A stretch of DNA of 22,431 bases from a virus. Positions 1-7,424 of the stretch are shown here, piece by piece. Both the position numbers and the translations under genes were made by a program. Positions within the stretch are counted from its first letter, which is position 1; the number at the start of each line of letters is the position of its first letter. The DNA lies in the IMG/VR virus record IMGVR_UViG_3300046714_000012, positions 1 to 22,431 of that record; one strand, written 5' to 3'. The notes under the pieces were generated by a model. That model was not told the origin of the DNA and ran no database searches. It was given only the letters and a program-made list of their open reading frames with translations.

Positions 1-43
1 CACGATCTTTTTTCCCCCCGCAGTTTTCAATTGGCGATCAACA

Positions 44-301
44 ATGCCGCGCGCAGCGCGGGTAGGGCTAGCCGCAGTCGTCGCGCAGGGTGACCGACGC
101 GCGTCGCTCGAAGCTATTCGTGACCACCTCGCGCGTGAGCTTGAGGGCGCGCCGGCGACTGTCGCGGTCGCACCGATTGCTAAGCAGCTTGCCGACGTGA
201 TCCGAGAACTTGAGTCGCTGCCCGGCGCGCGGAAGGACTCGAAGTCGGATGACCTCGCGGCAAGGCGTGCTGCGCGGCGCGCGAAAGCCGCGGGTCTGTA
301 G
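44..301 (+). CDS. Putative terminase small subunit
   Basis: Encodes 85 residues. The short helical protein has a central segment (about residues 20-60) built as an aliphatic/charged helix pair, with motifs such as LEAIRDHLARELEG and APIAKQLADVIRELE. It ends in a very basic Arg/Lys/Ala tail. This pattern is typical of actinophage small terminase subunits, which recognise phage DNA and recruit the large subunit. The large terminase begins inside its 3' end, which supports the call. I took ATG at 44, but the frame is open back to base 2 and no clear ribosome binding site precedes 44, so the true start could lie outside the window. The upstream 43 bases hold a T-run followed by a C-run and nothing else I can identify. 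No helix-turn-helix could be assigned with certainty, so the call rests on size, composition and position. Confidence 0.7.
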   Translation: MPRAARVGLAAVVAQGDRRASLEAIRDHLARELEGAPATVAVAPIAKQLADVIRELESLPGARKDSKSDDLAARRAARRAKAAGL

Positions 302-1709
302 CGTCCCGAAGTATTCGTCTTCGGCGGGTAGCGAAGCGATCGACCTGGCAAAGTCTGCTGGTTTGATCCTCGACCCGTGGCAGCAGGACGTTCTAACGGC
401 GTCGCTCGGCGAACGACCTGACGGGAAGTGGTCGGCGTTCGAGGTCGGCCTAATCGTGCCTCGCCAGAACGGCAAGGGTGCCGTGCTTGAGGCCCGTGAG
501 CTGTTCGGGCTCATATTGGCCGAGGAAGAGCTGATCCTGCATTCGGCCCACCTGTTCAAGACGTCCAAGGATGCATTCCGCCGCGTGCTGTCGCTTTTCC
601 AGAACACGCCGGACCTGGATCGGAAGATCGCGCGCGTGTCGAACACGCACGGCCTTGAAGGCATCGAGCTGGTGAACGGCTGCCGACTGTACTTCGTCGC
701 TCGATCGAAGGGCGGCGGTCGTGGTCTGTCTGGCGACTGCCTGATCCTCGACGAGGCGTATGCGGTCACCGATGACCAGGTGGACGCGTTGATGCCGACG
801 ATGTCTGCGAGGCCGAACGGACAGATCTGGTACACGTCGTCACCGCCGCTGGATTCGGTGACGGGTGAACCGCTATTCGCGATGAAAGCCCGCGGTGAGG
901 CTGGCGACGCCGAGTTGGCGTGGTTCGACTGGGGCGCGACGGATGATGTCGACCCGGACGATCCGAAGGTGTGGGCGGCGGCCAATCCGGCTCTCGGGAT
1001 CCGGATCTCACACGAGACGGTCGCCCGGGAGCGCAAGTCGATGAAGCCGAAGGGCTTCGGGCGGGAGCGGCTCGGTATCTGGCCGGAGTCGATCGGCACG
1101 CGCGTCATCTCGGCCGAGTTGTGGCTTGAACTGATGACACCGAAACTCACGCGGCCTCGTGATGTCGCGTTCGCGCTGGACGTGACCCCGCTGCGGGATC
1201 ATGCGGCGATCGCCTTCGCCGGCCTCGACCCGGATGGCCACATGCTGGTGTCGGTCGTCGACCACCGCGAGGGTACGGATTGGGTTGTCGAGAGGCTACG
1301 GGAACTTAAGGAGCGTTGGGATCCGGTCGCGATTGGTCTGGACGAGAAGGGCCCCGGCGGTTCGCTGCTGACCGACCTAGAGAAGGTCGAGATCACGCGA
1401 CCGGCCGACAAGTCGAAGCCGAAGCGCGGCGATCTGGCGGTTCCAACCGGCCAGGAGGTGGGCGCGGCGTTCGGCATGTTCGTCGATGCCGCGACCCAGA
1501 AGCGCCTACGCCACGGCGATGACGCGCCGCTGAATCTCGCGGTCGCCGGGGCGCGTACAAGGTCATTGGGCATCGACGGGACGGCGTGGGCGCGCAAAGG
1601 CAACACCGACATCTCCCCGCTGGTCGCTGCGACCCTCGCTAACTGGGCTTTCGAGACCCGCGCGCATCTGGTGGCCGATGAATACGACCCGCAGGTGTTC
1701 TTCGTCTGA
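249..1709 (+). CDS. Terminase large subunit (ATPase and nuclease)
   Basis: Encodes 486 residues from ATG 249. It is the DNA-packaging motor: an N-terminal ATPase pumps DNA through the portal and a C-terminal RNase H-like nuclease cuts concatemers. Visible features are Walker A VPRQNGKG (residues about 70-77), Walker B LILDEAY (about 165-171), the coupling region WYTSSPP (about 194-200), and nuclease acidic residues in ALDVTP (D311) and GLDEKGPGG (D365). The stretch KPRVCSVP, a conserved start region in this actinophage terminase family, lies upstream of the small subunit's stop. The start must therefore be ATG 249 or GTG 267, giving an overlap of about 53 or 35 bp. Length is normal for the family. 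It lies directly upstream of the membrane protein and portal genes. Confidence 0.95.
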   Translation: MTSRQGVLRGARKPRVCSVPKYSSSAGSEAIDLAKSAGLILDPWQQDVLTASLGERPDGKWSAFEVGLIVPRQNGKGAVLEARELFGLILAEEELILHSAHLFKTSKDAFRRVLSLFQNTPDLDRKIARVSNTHGLEGIELVNGCRLYFVARSKGGGRGLSGDCLILDEAYAVTDDQVDALMPTMSARPNGQIWYTSSPPLDSVTGEPLFAMKARGEAGDAELAWFDWGATDDVDPDDPKVWAAANPALGIRISHETVARERKSMKPKGFGRERLGIWPESIGTRVISAELWLELMTPKLTRPRDVAFALDVTPLRDHAAIAFAGLDPDGHMLVSVVDHREGTDWVVERLRELKERWDPVAIGLDEKGPGGSLLTDLEKVEITRPADKSKPKRGDLAVPTGQEVGAAFGMFVDAATQKRLRHGDDAPLNLAVAGARTRSLGIDGTAWARKGNTDISPLVAATLANWAFETRAHLVADEYDPQVFFV

Positions 1710-1723
1710 GCCGAGGAGGCATC

Positions 1724-1984
1724 GTGCGGGCCTCCATCGTCCTTTTCGTGCTTGGTGAGGCGTTGACGCTCGGCGGGGTCGCCCTGTGGTCGATCCCGCT
1801 GGCACTGATTCTCGCCGGCATCCAGTGCGTGTCGCTGGCGCTGCTGCGCGAGGGCGGTACCGAGAGCGCAGCGGCGGTGGTTCGGCGTCCGGCGGTGCCG
1901 AAGACTCACCGCCGTCCGTCGTGGCGTAAGCGGATCCGCTGGCCGTGGCCGCGTCGGCTTCGTATGTCGGGTAGTGCGGCGTGA
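1724..1984 (+). CDS. Small membrane protein of the packaging region
   Basis: Encodes 86 residues from GTG 1724, preceded by a good ribosome binding site (GAGGAGG). Residues about 3-41 are almost wholly hydrophobic and can form two closely spaced membrane helices with a short turn near a Trp-Ser-Ile-Pro. The C-terminal half (about 55-86) is very rich in Arg, Lys and Trp and probably faces the cytoplasm. The stop codon overlaps the portal GTG start by 4 bp (GTGA), so translation is likely coupled. I do not recognise a named family. Small membrane proteins between terminase and portal occur in other actinophages, as far as I recall, and their role is unknown. Good start signal, overlap and codon bias support a real gene. 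Confidence 0.75.
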   Translation: MRASIVLFVLGEALTLGGVALWSIPLALILAGIQCVSLALLREGGTESAAAVVRRPAVPKTHRRPSWRKRIRWPWPRRLRMSGSAA

Positions 1985-3870
1985 CCCGGCTGTGGGATCG
2001 GCTACTCGGTCGAGGTGTGCTCACCTCGTTCCCGACGGACGACCTGGAATGGTCTGTTCTGGCGTCCACGTACGGAACGCCGGACGCTGAGCGGATCCTG
2101 CCGACGTTCGAGCAGTACACCGGGCTCGCCTATATGGGCAACTCGGTGCTGTTCGCCGTCATCGGCCGGCGGCTGAACCTGTTCTCGGACGCAACGTTCA
2201 AGTTCCGGTCCCTGTCCGACAAGCACCTGTTCGGCTCACCCGAGTTGGCGAAGCTGGAAACGCCGTGGCCTAACGGCTCGACCGGTGAACTGTTGGCCCG
2301 CATGGAGCAGGACGTCTCTCTGGCGGGTAACGCCTACATCCGGGATGCTGGCGACCGTCTTGAGCGACTACGTCCCGACTGGGTGACGATCGTTTCCCAT
2401 GTGACATCGGATCCACTGGGCCGCAAGGTCCGGGAAGTCCTCGGCTACTGGTATCAGCCTGTTGGCGACCCGGAGCGCGGCGACGAGTACTACACCGTTG
2501 ACGAGGTCGCGCACTGGTCGCCGATCCCGGATCCGTTGGCGAACTTCCGCGGCATGTCGTGGATGACCCCGGTTATCCGGGAGATCAACGCCGACTTCGC
2601 GATGACGGCGCACCGGGATGCGTTCTTCCGTAACGCGGCAACCCCGAACACCGTGATCCGGTACACGAACCGACTCAAGCCGGAGACGCTCGACCGGATC
2701 CGGGCCAGTGTTGCCGCCCGCCATGCCGGGTCGGAGAATGCGTTCGGGACGATGATCCTCGACGAGGGTGCCGATCTGACCGTGGTCGGTGACCGGATGC
2801 AAGGCTCGGCGTTCGTCGAGATCCAAGCAGTCGGTGAGACGCGGATCGCGAACGCCGCTGGCGTGCCCGGGATCGTGGTCGGCTTGCGTGAAGGTCGGCA
2901 GACGGGCGCACCAGGCGAGTACGCGGACGCGATGCGTGGCTTCGCGGACGCGACGATGCGCCCCAACTGGCGTACCGCATGCGCTGCGCTAGCAAAGCTA
3001 GTAAAGGTCTCAGCCGGCGCGCAACTCTGGTACGACACGACGGACATTTCGGCGCTGCGGCAGGGTGAAAAGGACCAGGCCGACACAATGTCGACCCAGG
3101 CCAGCACCGCCAACACACTGATGATGGCCGGTTACGAGCCGGACACGATCATGCCCGCGATCTACGCCGGTGACCTGACCCTGTTGAAGCACACCGGCAA
3201 CATGTCGGTGCAGATGCAGCCAGCGGACGGCAGTCCACCACCGGGTACGCCTGGTGCGCCGGGCAAGCCGAAAGGCGCGCCGCGGCCAGCGTCAGGAGCG
3301 GGCGGTTCACTCGGCGCGCTGTCGACGCTCGGTGGTGGAAGTCGTGCAGACTCGGCGGACGTCCCGACCGGTGCGATGGTCGCACTAGTCCCCACCGAGG
3401 CGGATGCGCAGCGGCTCGCGGTTCCTGACGGCGAGCTAGCCGAGGATCTGCACGTGACGTTGCTGTTCCTCGGCGAGGCGTCAAGTCTCGACGCGGCCGA
3501 TGAGACGGCAGTCATTGACGCCGTTCGTCAAGCGGCGGCGGACATGGACGCGTTCACTGCCGACGGGTTCTCGGTGTCGCTGTTCAACCCGACGGCTGCC
3601 GACAAGTCGCCGTGCATCGTCCTCGGCTTGTCCGGCGACGATCTCGGCGAAGCCCACGATGATATTGAGCACGCCGTCACGGGTGCGCTCGAGTCGACCG
3701 GGAATCTACTGATTCCGCAGAAGAAGCCGTGGCACGCACACCTGACCCTGGTCTATTCCGATGACGATTCGTTGGTTGGGACGTTGAAGGATCGGACCGG
3801 TCCGGTCACGTTCGACCGGATCCGCTGCGCGTTCGGCGGCCGGATCACCGATATCCCTCTCGGGGGCTGA
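1981..3870 (+). CDS. Portal protein with C-terminal 2H phosphoesterase (LigT-like) domain
   Basis: Encodes 629 residues from GTG 1981. Residues about 1-410 form an HK97-type portal, the dodecameric DNA channel and head-tail joint. Recognisable segments are LAYMGNSVLFAVIGRR (about 49-64), the SLAGNAYI motif (about 113-120), HRDAFFRNAATPN (about 211-223) and the clip/stem region near PGIVVGLREG (about 296-305). Residues about 415-460 are a Pro/Gly/Ser/Ala-rich linker. From about 464 to 629 there is a second domain with the two hallmarks of the 2H phosphoesterase superfamily: H491-V-T493 within DLHVTLLFLG, and H587-L-T589 within WHAHLTLVYS, about 95 residues apart. This family includes RNA 2',3'-cyclic phosphodiesterases, LigT and the phage anti-CBASS enzyme Acb1. 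Both catalytic pairs are intact, so it is probably active, but its substrate cannot be read from sequence. Ordinary portals lack this domain. No stop or frameshift separates the parts. Confidence 0.93.
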   Translation: MTRLWDRLLGRGVLTSFPTDDLEWSVLASTYGTPDAERILPTFEQYTGLAYMGNSVLFAVIGRRLNLFSDATFKFRSLSDKHLFGSPELAKLETPWPNGSTGELLARMEQDVSLAGNAYIRDAGDRLERLRPDWVTIVSHVTSDPLGRKVREVLGYWYQPVGDPERGDEYYTVDEVAHWSPIPDPLANFRGMSWMTPVIREINADFAMTAHRDAFFRNAATPNTVIRYTNRLKPETLDRIRASVAARHAGSENAFGTMILDEGADLTVVGDRMQGSAFVEIQAVGETRIANAAGVPGIVVGLREGRQTGAPGEYADAMRGFADATMRPNWRTACAALAKLVKVSAGAQLWYDTTDISALRQGEKDQADTMSTQASTANTLMMAGYEPDTIMPAIYAGDLTLLKHTGNMSVQMQPADGSPPPGTPGAPGKPKGAPRPASGAGGSLGALSTLGGGSRADSADVPTGAMVALVPTEADAQRLAVPDGELAEDLHVTLLFLGEASSLDAADETAVIDAVRQAAADMDAFTADGFSVSLFNPTAADKSPCIVLGLSGDDLGEAHDDIEHAVTGALESTGNLLIPQKKPWHAHLTLVYSDDDSLVGTLKDRTGPVTFDRIRCAFGGRITDIPLGG

Positions 3871-3871
3871 C

Positions 3872-4114
3872 GTGGTTGAGAAGTCGCCACAAGGGGTCAA
3901 GTCCGCCGAGCAGCTTCGCCTGTACTGGACGCGGGATCCGAAGGGATTAGCCAAGTGGGTTGACGCGCCGCACAAGTGGACCGCGCTTTACCACCATTTG
4001 GTGAAGTTTATGAATCCCGACGAGGCGAAACGAACCGCCGCGCAGTGGTTCCACGAGACGCTCGGCTACTGGCCAGGCGACCAGAAGGGTTCTAACCCGG
4101 TCGGCCCGGGCTAG
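3872..4114 (+). CDS. Small conserved phage protein of unknown function
   Basis: Encodes 80 residues from GTG 3872, two bases after the portal stop, with a G-run just upstream as a possible ribosome binding site. The sequence starts EKSPQGVKSAEQLRLYWTRDPKG and has a central helical region (about 28-62) containing WTALYHHLVKFM and AKRTAAQWFHETLGYWPG. Proteins beginning with a 'P-Q-G-V-x-S-A-E-Q-L-R-x-Y-W' pattern and ending near a Gly-Tyr-Trp-Pro occur beside the portal in other actinophages, as far as I recall, with no assigned function. No membrane segment or catalytic motif is visible. Position between portal and protease suggests a role in head assembly, but that is inference. Confidence 0.75.
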   Translation: MVEKSPQGVKSAEQLRLYWTRDPKGLAKWVDAPHKWTALYHHLVKFMNPDEAKRTAAQWFHETLGYWPGDQKGSNPVGPG

Positions 4115-4163
4115 CCAGCCACACCTACACCGCTGATCCATGTCGACCCGAAAGGGGTGCGGC

Positions 4164-4850
4164 GTGGACAACGACGCCGACCGCATGTTCACCGAATCCC
4201 TTCACCCGCGTGTGCCCGCCGGTAAGCACGGCGGCGGTGAGTTCGGTAAGGCTGGCAACAAGAAGGCGCCGGCGCCGAAGTCGACGGGTTCGCCTGTGAA
4301 GGCCATGCCCAAGAAGGCACCGAGCCCGCCCAAAGGCACTCTCGCCTACGACCCGAAGACCGGTCGTGGCCCTGGCTATGGGGTTAAGGGCGGCGATCCG
4401 CAGGTGAAGAAGCTACAGGCCGCCCTCAACGCGCTTGGTCTGCGTGACATTCACGGCCACAAGCTGCAGGACGACGGGATGCTCGGCCCGCTGACAACCC
4501 AGTCGATCAAAGCAGCGCAGCGCCGTCTCGGCCTCAAGGCCGACGGCCAGGTGACGCCGGAACTGATGAAGCAGCTTCTCGCCGCGAAGTCCCTTCCGGC
4601 GAAACGGAACGTCGAAGCCGATGACGGCGGCAGGGCGGCGGGTGACGAGATGCAACCGGACACCTACGGCGCTGCGCAGGCGGCACAGCCAGCCGGGGTC
4701 GCACTTTCGGATCCGATTCCGACTCAGACGGCGATGGTCGATGAGGACTGCGAAGCGGAACTGATGCGAATCCTCGCGGATCTGCCCGATGACGAAATCG
4801 CATACCTCGGTGAGTTGGCCGAGCAGGCTCAGATGGACGGTGGCTACTGA
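4164..4850 (+). CDS. Head-region protein with peptidoglycan-binding fold
   Basis: Encodes 228 residues from GTG 4164, chosen because an AAAGGGG ribosome binding site lies just upstream; an in-frame ATG at 4140 would place that site inside the gene. N-terminal residues 13-27 carry HPRVPAGKHGGGEFG, a Gly-rich basic motif seen in phage head proteins. A Pro/Lys/Ala-rich linker follows. Residues about 76-139 match a PG_binding_1 domain: a three-helix pattern with VKKLQAALNALGL, the Asp-Gly-x-x-Gly-Pro-x-T turn (DDGMLGPLTTQSI), then IKAAQRRLGLKADGQVTPE. The C-terminal 60 residues are acidic and end in a helix. PG_binding_1 domains normally bind cell-wall peptide or glycan. Its placement between portal and protease, with stop and start sharing a base with the protease (TGATG), suggests a virion or head-assembly role. 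No lytic catalytic domain is present. Confidence 0.8.
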   Translation: MDNDADRMFTESLHPRVPAGKHGGGEFGKAGNKKAPAPKSTGSPVKAMPKKAPSPPKGTLAYDPKTGRGPGYGVKGGDPQVKKLQAALNALGLRDIHGHKLQDDGMLGPLTTQSIKAAQRRLGLKADGQVTPELMKQLLAAKSLPAKRNVEADDGGRAAGDEMQPDTYGAAQAAQPAGVALSDPIPTQTAMVDEDCEAELMRILADLPDDEIAYLGELAEQAQMDGGY

Positions 4851-5917
4851 TGTCGCGGTTCAACGAACTCGCCGCGCGGCTCGCCGCGAAAGGCGCTCAC
4901 GACCCAGGTGCCCTGGCGGCATACATCGGCCGCAAGAAGTACGGCCGTGCCGGGATGGCTGCCCTCGCGGCGAAGGGACGCGGGGTGCACCACGCCGAGA
5001 AGAACCTCATGAAGGACGGCGAGAAGCGGTCCGAGTTCCTCGGCGTCCGCGCGTTCGACTTCCGCTCGTACACGATCGAGGACTGCACAGTCCGGGACGA
5101 CGGCGACGGCCGAACGGTTGAGGCATACGCCGCGGCGTTCAACATCCCGGCCGAGATCCGGGACCAGGACGGCCACTACAACGAGGTCATCTCGCCCGGA
5201 TCGTTCGACAAGACGATCGCCGAGAACGGGACTCGTGTCGGCGTCTTCTACAACCACGCCAGGTCGATCTACGGGACGCCAGACGGTGCGCTATCGGTGC
5301 CGATCGGTGTTCCGGTGGAAGCGCCGCGGCCGGACAACCACGGTGTCATGACCGTGACTCGCTACCTGAATAACCCGCTGGCTGACTCGGTGCTTGACGC
5401 GATCAAGCAGCGGGCGATCACCGCCCAGTCGTTCAGTGGCCGGTTCATCAAGTCGACGCGCACGCGGGCTACGGATCGTGGCGCGTTGCCGACGATCGCC
5501 CGGTCTGAGGTGGCGCTACGCGAGTACGGTCCGACCCCGTTCCCGGCCTACCAGCAGGCGCACGTGGTCGGCACCAGATCAACCGAGATGTGGATGAGCG
5601 ACCTGCTGCGGATGGATCCGCAGGAGCGGGCGGAACTGTTCCGCGAGATGGTCGCCCTCGCCACACCGCTTGAGACCCCGCGGGCCGAACCGGTCCGCGA
5701 AGTCATCGTCGTCACGCCGTCCATTGCGGTGCGAACGGACGAGGCAGTAGAAGAACCACCCGCTCCGGCCACTCCCGACGTGGAGCCGGCCCGCAGCGAC
5801 AACGAAGCCACATCCGACCCGGATGCCGGCGCCGATGAGCCGCACACGCACTCCATTCGGCAAGCAGACATCAAGCGACGCATTCGCGTTGCCATGCTTA
5901 TGGAAGGAGTGCGCTGA
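4850..5917 (+). CDS. HK97-family prohead protease (S78/U35 type)
   Basis: Encodes 355 residues from ATG 4850, overlapping the previous stop by one base. The protease core spans residues about 63-245: an opening strand EFLGVRAFDF, VEAYAAAFNIP (about 90-100), NEVISPGSFDKT (about 111-122), catalytic His136 in FYNHARSIYGTP, and catalytic Ser194 in ITAQSFSGRF, with an acidic residue in RSEVALREYGPTPFPAY (about 218-234). This enzyme trims the capsid delta domain during head maturation. The first 50 residues are an extra basic helical extension containing DPGALAAYIGRKKYG, a segment found in other actinophage head proteins. Residues about 280-340 are Pro/Glu/Asp-rich and probably disordered, and could serve as scaffold. 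It sits just before the capsid gene, as expected. Confidence 0.92.
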   Translation: MSRFNELAARLAAKGAHDPGALAAYIGRKKYGRAGMAALAAKGRGVHHAEKNLMKDGEKRSEFLGVRAFDFRSYTIEDCTVRDDGDGRTVEAYAAAFNIPAEIRDQDGHYNEVISPGSFDKTIAENGTRVGVFYNHARSIYGTPDGALSVPIGVPVEAPRPDNHGVMTVTRYLNNPLADSVLDAIKQRAITAQSFSGRFIKSTRTRATDRGALPTIARSEVALREYGPTPFPAYQQAHVVGTRSTEMWMSDLLRMDPQERAELFREMVALATPLETPRAEPVREVIVVTPSIAVRTDEAVEEPPAPATPDVEPARSDNEATSDPDAGADEPHTHSIRQADIKRRIRVAMLMEGVR

Positions 5918-5918
5918 C

Positions 5919-7382
5919 ATGCGTACCCTGCAGGAAATCAATGCTCGGATGGAGGCGATCCGCCACGAGCTGGCCGGCATCGCTGAGCTTCCGGAGCCCG
6001 AAGGCGACGACGCCGCCCGGGCGCAGACCATCCAGGACCGTTCGGACCTGACCGACGAACTGCTCGCCGAGCACGACGAACTCAAGGCCGAGAGGCAGCC
6101 GCTGGCCGACCGCCAGGAGCGCCTCGACGCCGTACGGGCGACCGCTACGTCGGGTGCGAACTCGGAGCGGGGATCGTTCCAGGCTCCGAACGTCATCATC
6201 CAGCGGGACGCGTTCTCCAACCTCGACCACGTCCGCGACGGCCTCGTGCCACCGGACCAGCTTCGGTCGCGGGCTCTCGAAGCGATCGAGAAGGCGCCGA
6301 GTTGGATGTCCGATGCTGGCCGCGAGCGGGCGACGCAACTCGTGGAGAACCCGGACGGCACCGACCGGCAGGCGCCGCTGATCGCGCGGCACATGCTGAT
6401 GACCGGCTCGCCGCAGTACTACCAGGAGTTCGTGGAGTACGCCCGCTCGCAGGGTGTCCTCGTCGGCCCGCAGATGCGTGCCGCGATGTCCACAACTGGG
6501 GCAAATGGTGGGTTTTTGGTGCCTTTCACCCTTGATCCAACCATCATCCTTACGAATGCCGGTGTCGCCGACCCGATCCGGTCGATCGCGACGATCAAGA
6601 CGATCGCCACGACCACCTGGGAAGGCGTCACGTCGGCCGGTGTCACCGCTGAGTGGACCGGTGAGTCGTCGTCGGCTGAGTGGGCCGATGCCACGCCGAC
6701 GTTCGGCCAGCCGAGCATCACGCCGAAGAAGGCCGACGCGTGGGTCCAGGGTTCGTACGAAATCCTGGCCGACTCCGGCTTCGCCTCCGAACTGGGCCGG
6801 CTGCTCGCCGACGCGAAGGCACGCCTCGAGGCCGCCGCGTTCGCCACCGGCAACACTGGTGCGACGCAGCCGCGAGGCATCGTCGCCGCCGTCAACGCGG
6901 TCACCGCGTCGATCGTCACGTCGCTGACCGTCTCGGCGTTCGCCAAGGGCGACGTGTACAACGTCTCCGGCGCGCTGCGGCCCCGCGACTCGGCGGCGGC
7001 GTCCTGGATCGCGAACAAGAACGTGTACAACCTGATCCGGCAGTTCGACACGGCCGGCGGTTCAAGTTTTTGGGCCAATTTGGGGATGAAGACCCCATCG
7101 GAATTGCTCGACGCGCCCGTCTACGAGTGCTCGTCGATGACGTCGGCGATCACCACCGGCGCCGCGATCCTGCTGGCCGGCAACTTTGCCGAGTACTACG
7201 TCGTCGACCGGGTCGGCATGTCGGTGCTGTACGAACCGATGGTCCGCGGCGTGTCCTCGGGACGCCCCACCGGTCAGGCCGGCTGGGCGGCGTTTTGGAG
7301 GGTTGGAGCGGATTGCGTAGATCCTGCCGCTTTCAAGGTTTTGCATTTGGAGACCACCGCAACTGCGGTTGCTCTGGCATAA
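5919..7382 (+). CDS. Major capsid protein, HK97 fold
   Basis: Encodes 487 residues. I chose ATG 5919, which follows a GGAAGGAG ribosome binding site; the frame stays open further upstream inside the protease gene. Residues 1-75 are a charged heptad-like helix (delta domain, a built-in scaffold), followed by a linker region to about 190. The HK97 shell domain starts near residue 195 with NGGFLVPF and runs to the end. It includes TTWEGVTSAGVTAEWTGESS, the SYEILADS spine-helix region, the AAFATGN loop with QPRGIV, and a C-terminal WAAFWRVGADCVDPAAFKVLHLE. The N-terminal part before the shell is about 190 residues, longer than HK97's removed 102-residue delta domain. Short stretches near 6496-6560, 7063-7100 and 7290-7382 use AT-richer codons than the rest (see findings). 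Confidence 0.95.
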   Translation: MRTLQEINARMEAIRHELAGIAELPEPEGDDAARAQTIQDRSDLTDELLAEHDELKAERQPLADRQERLDAVRATATSGANSERGSFQAPNVIIQRDAFSNLDHVRDGLVPPDQLRSRALEAIEKAPSWMSDAGRERATQLVENPDGTDRQAPLIARHMLMTGSPQYYQEFVEYARSQGVLVGPQMRAAMSTTGANGGFLVPFTLDPTIILTNAGVADPIRSIATIKTIATTTWEGVTSAGVTAEWTGESSSAEWADATPTFGQPSITPKKADAWVQGSYEILADSGFASELGRLLADAKARLEAAAFATGNTGATQPRGIVAAVNAVTASIVTSLTVSAFAKGDVYNVSGALRPRDSAAASWIANKNVYNLIRQFDTAGGSSFWANLGMKTPSELLDAPVYECSSMTSAITTGAAILLAGNFAEYYVVDRVGMSVLYEPMVRGVSSGRPTGQAGWAAFWRVGADCVDPAAFKVLHLETTATAVALA

Positions 7383-7412
7383 CTACATCTGAAATAGATT
7401 GTCAAAACCCTG

Positions 7413-7418
7413 TACACT
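7413..7418 (+). promoter_or_regulatory. Possible -10 element before the HNH gene
   Basis: The 42-base gap between the capsid stop and the HNH start is clearly AT-richer than its surroundings. It contains TACACT at 7413-7418, which fits an actinobacterial TAnnnT -10 box. There is no convincing -35 at normal spacing: a TTGTCA at 7399-7404 is only 8 bases away. If active, it would give the endonuclease its own short-leader transcript independent of the head operon. Confidence 0.25.
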
Positions 7419-7424
7419 GGGGGC

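Noticed and set aside
1-43. Terminator remnant at the left edge (T-run then C-run)
   Set aside because: No stem is visible within the window; cannot be judged without sequence to the left.
68-1150. Long minus-strand open frame opposite the terminase genes
   Set aside because: Its protein is low-complexity Ser/Arg/Pro-rich with no recognisable motif; the + strand has clear Walker and nuclease motifs. It is an effect of GC-rich codon use.
4164-4850. Endolysin, because of the peptidoglycan-binding domain
   Set aside because: No amidase, muramidase or peptidase domain; the remaining sequence is linker and acidic helix.
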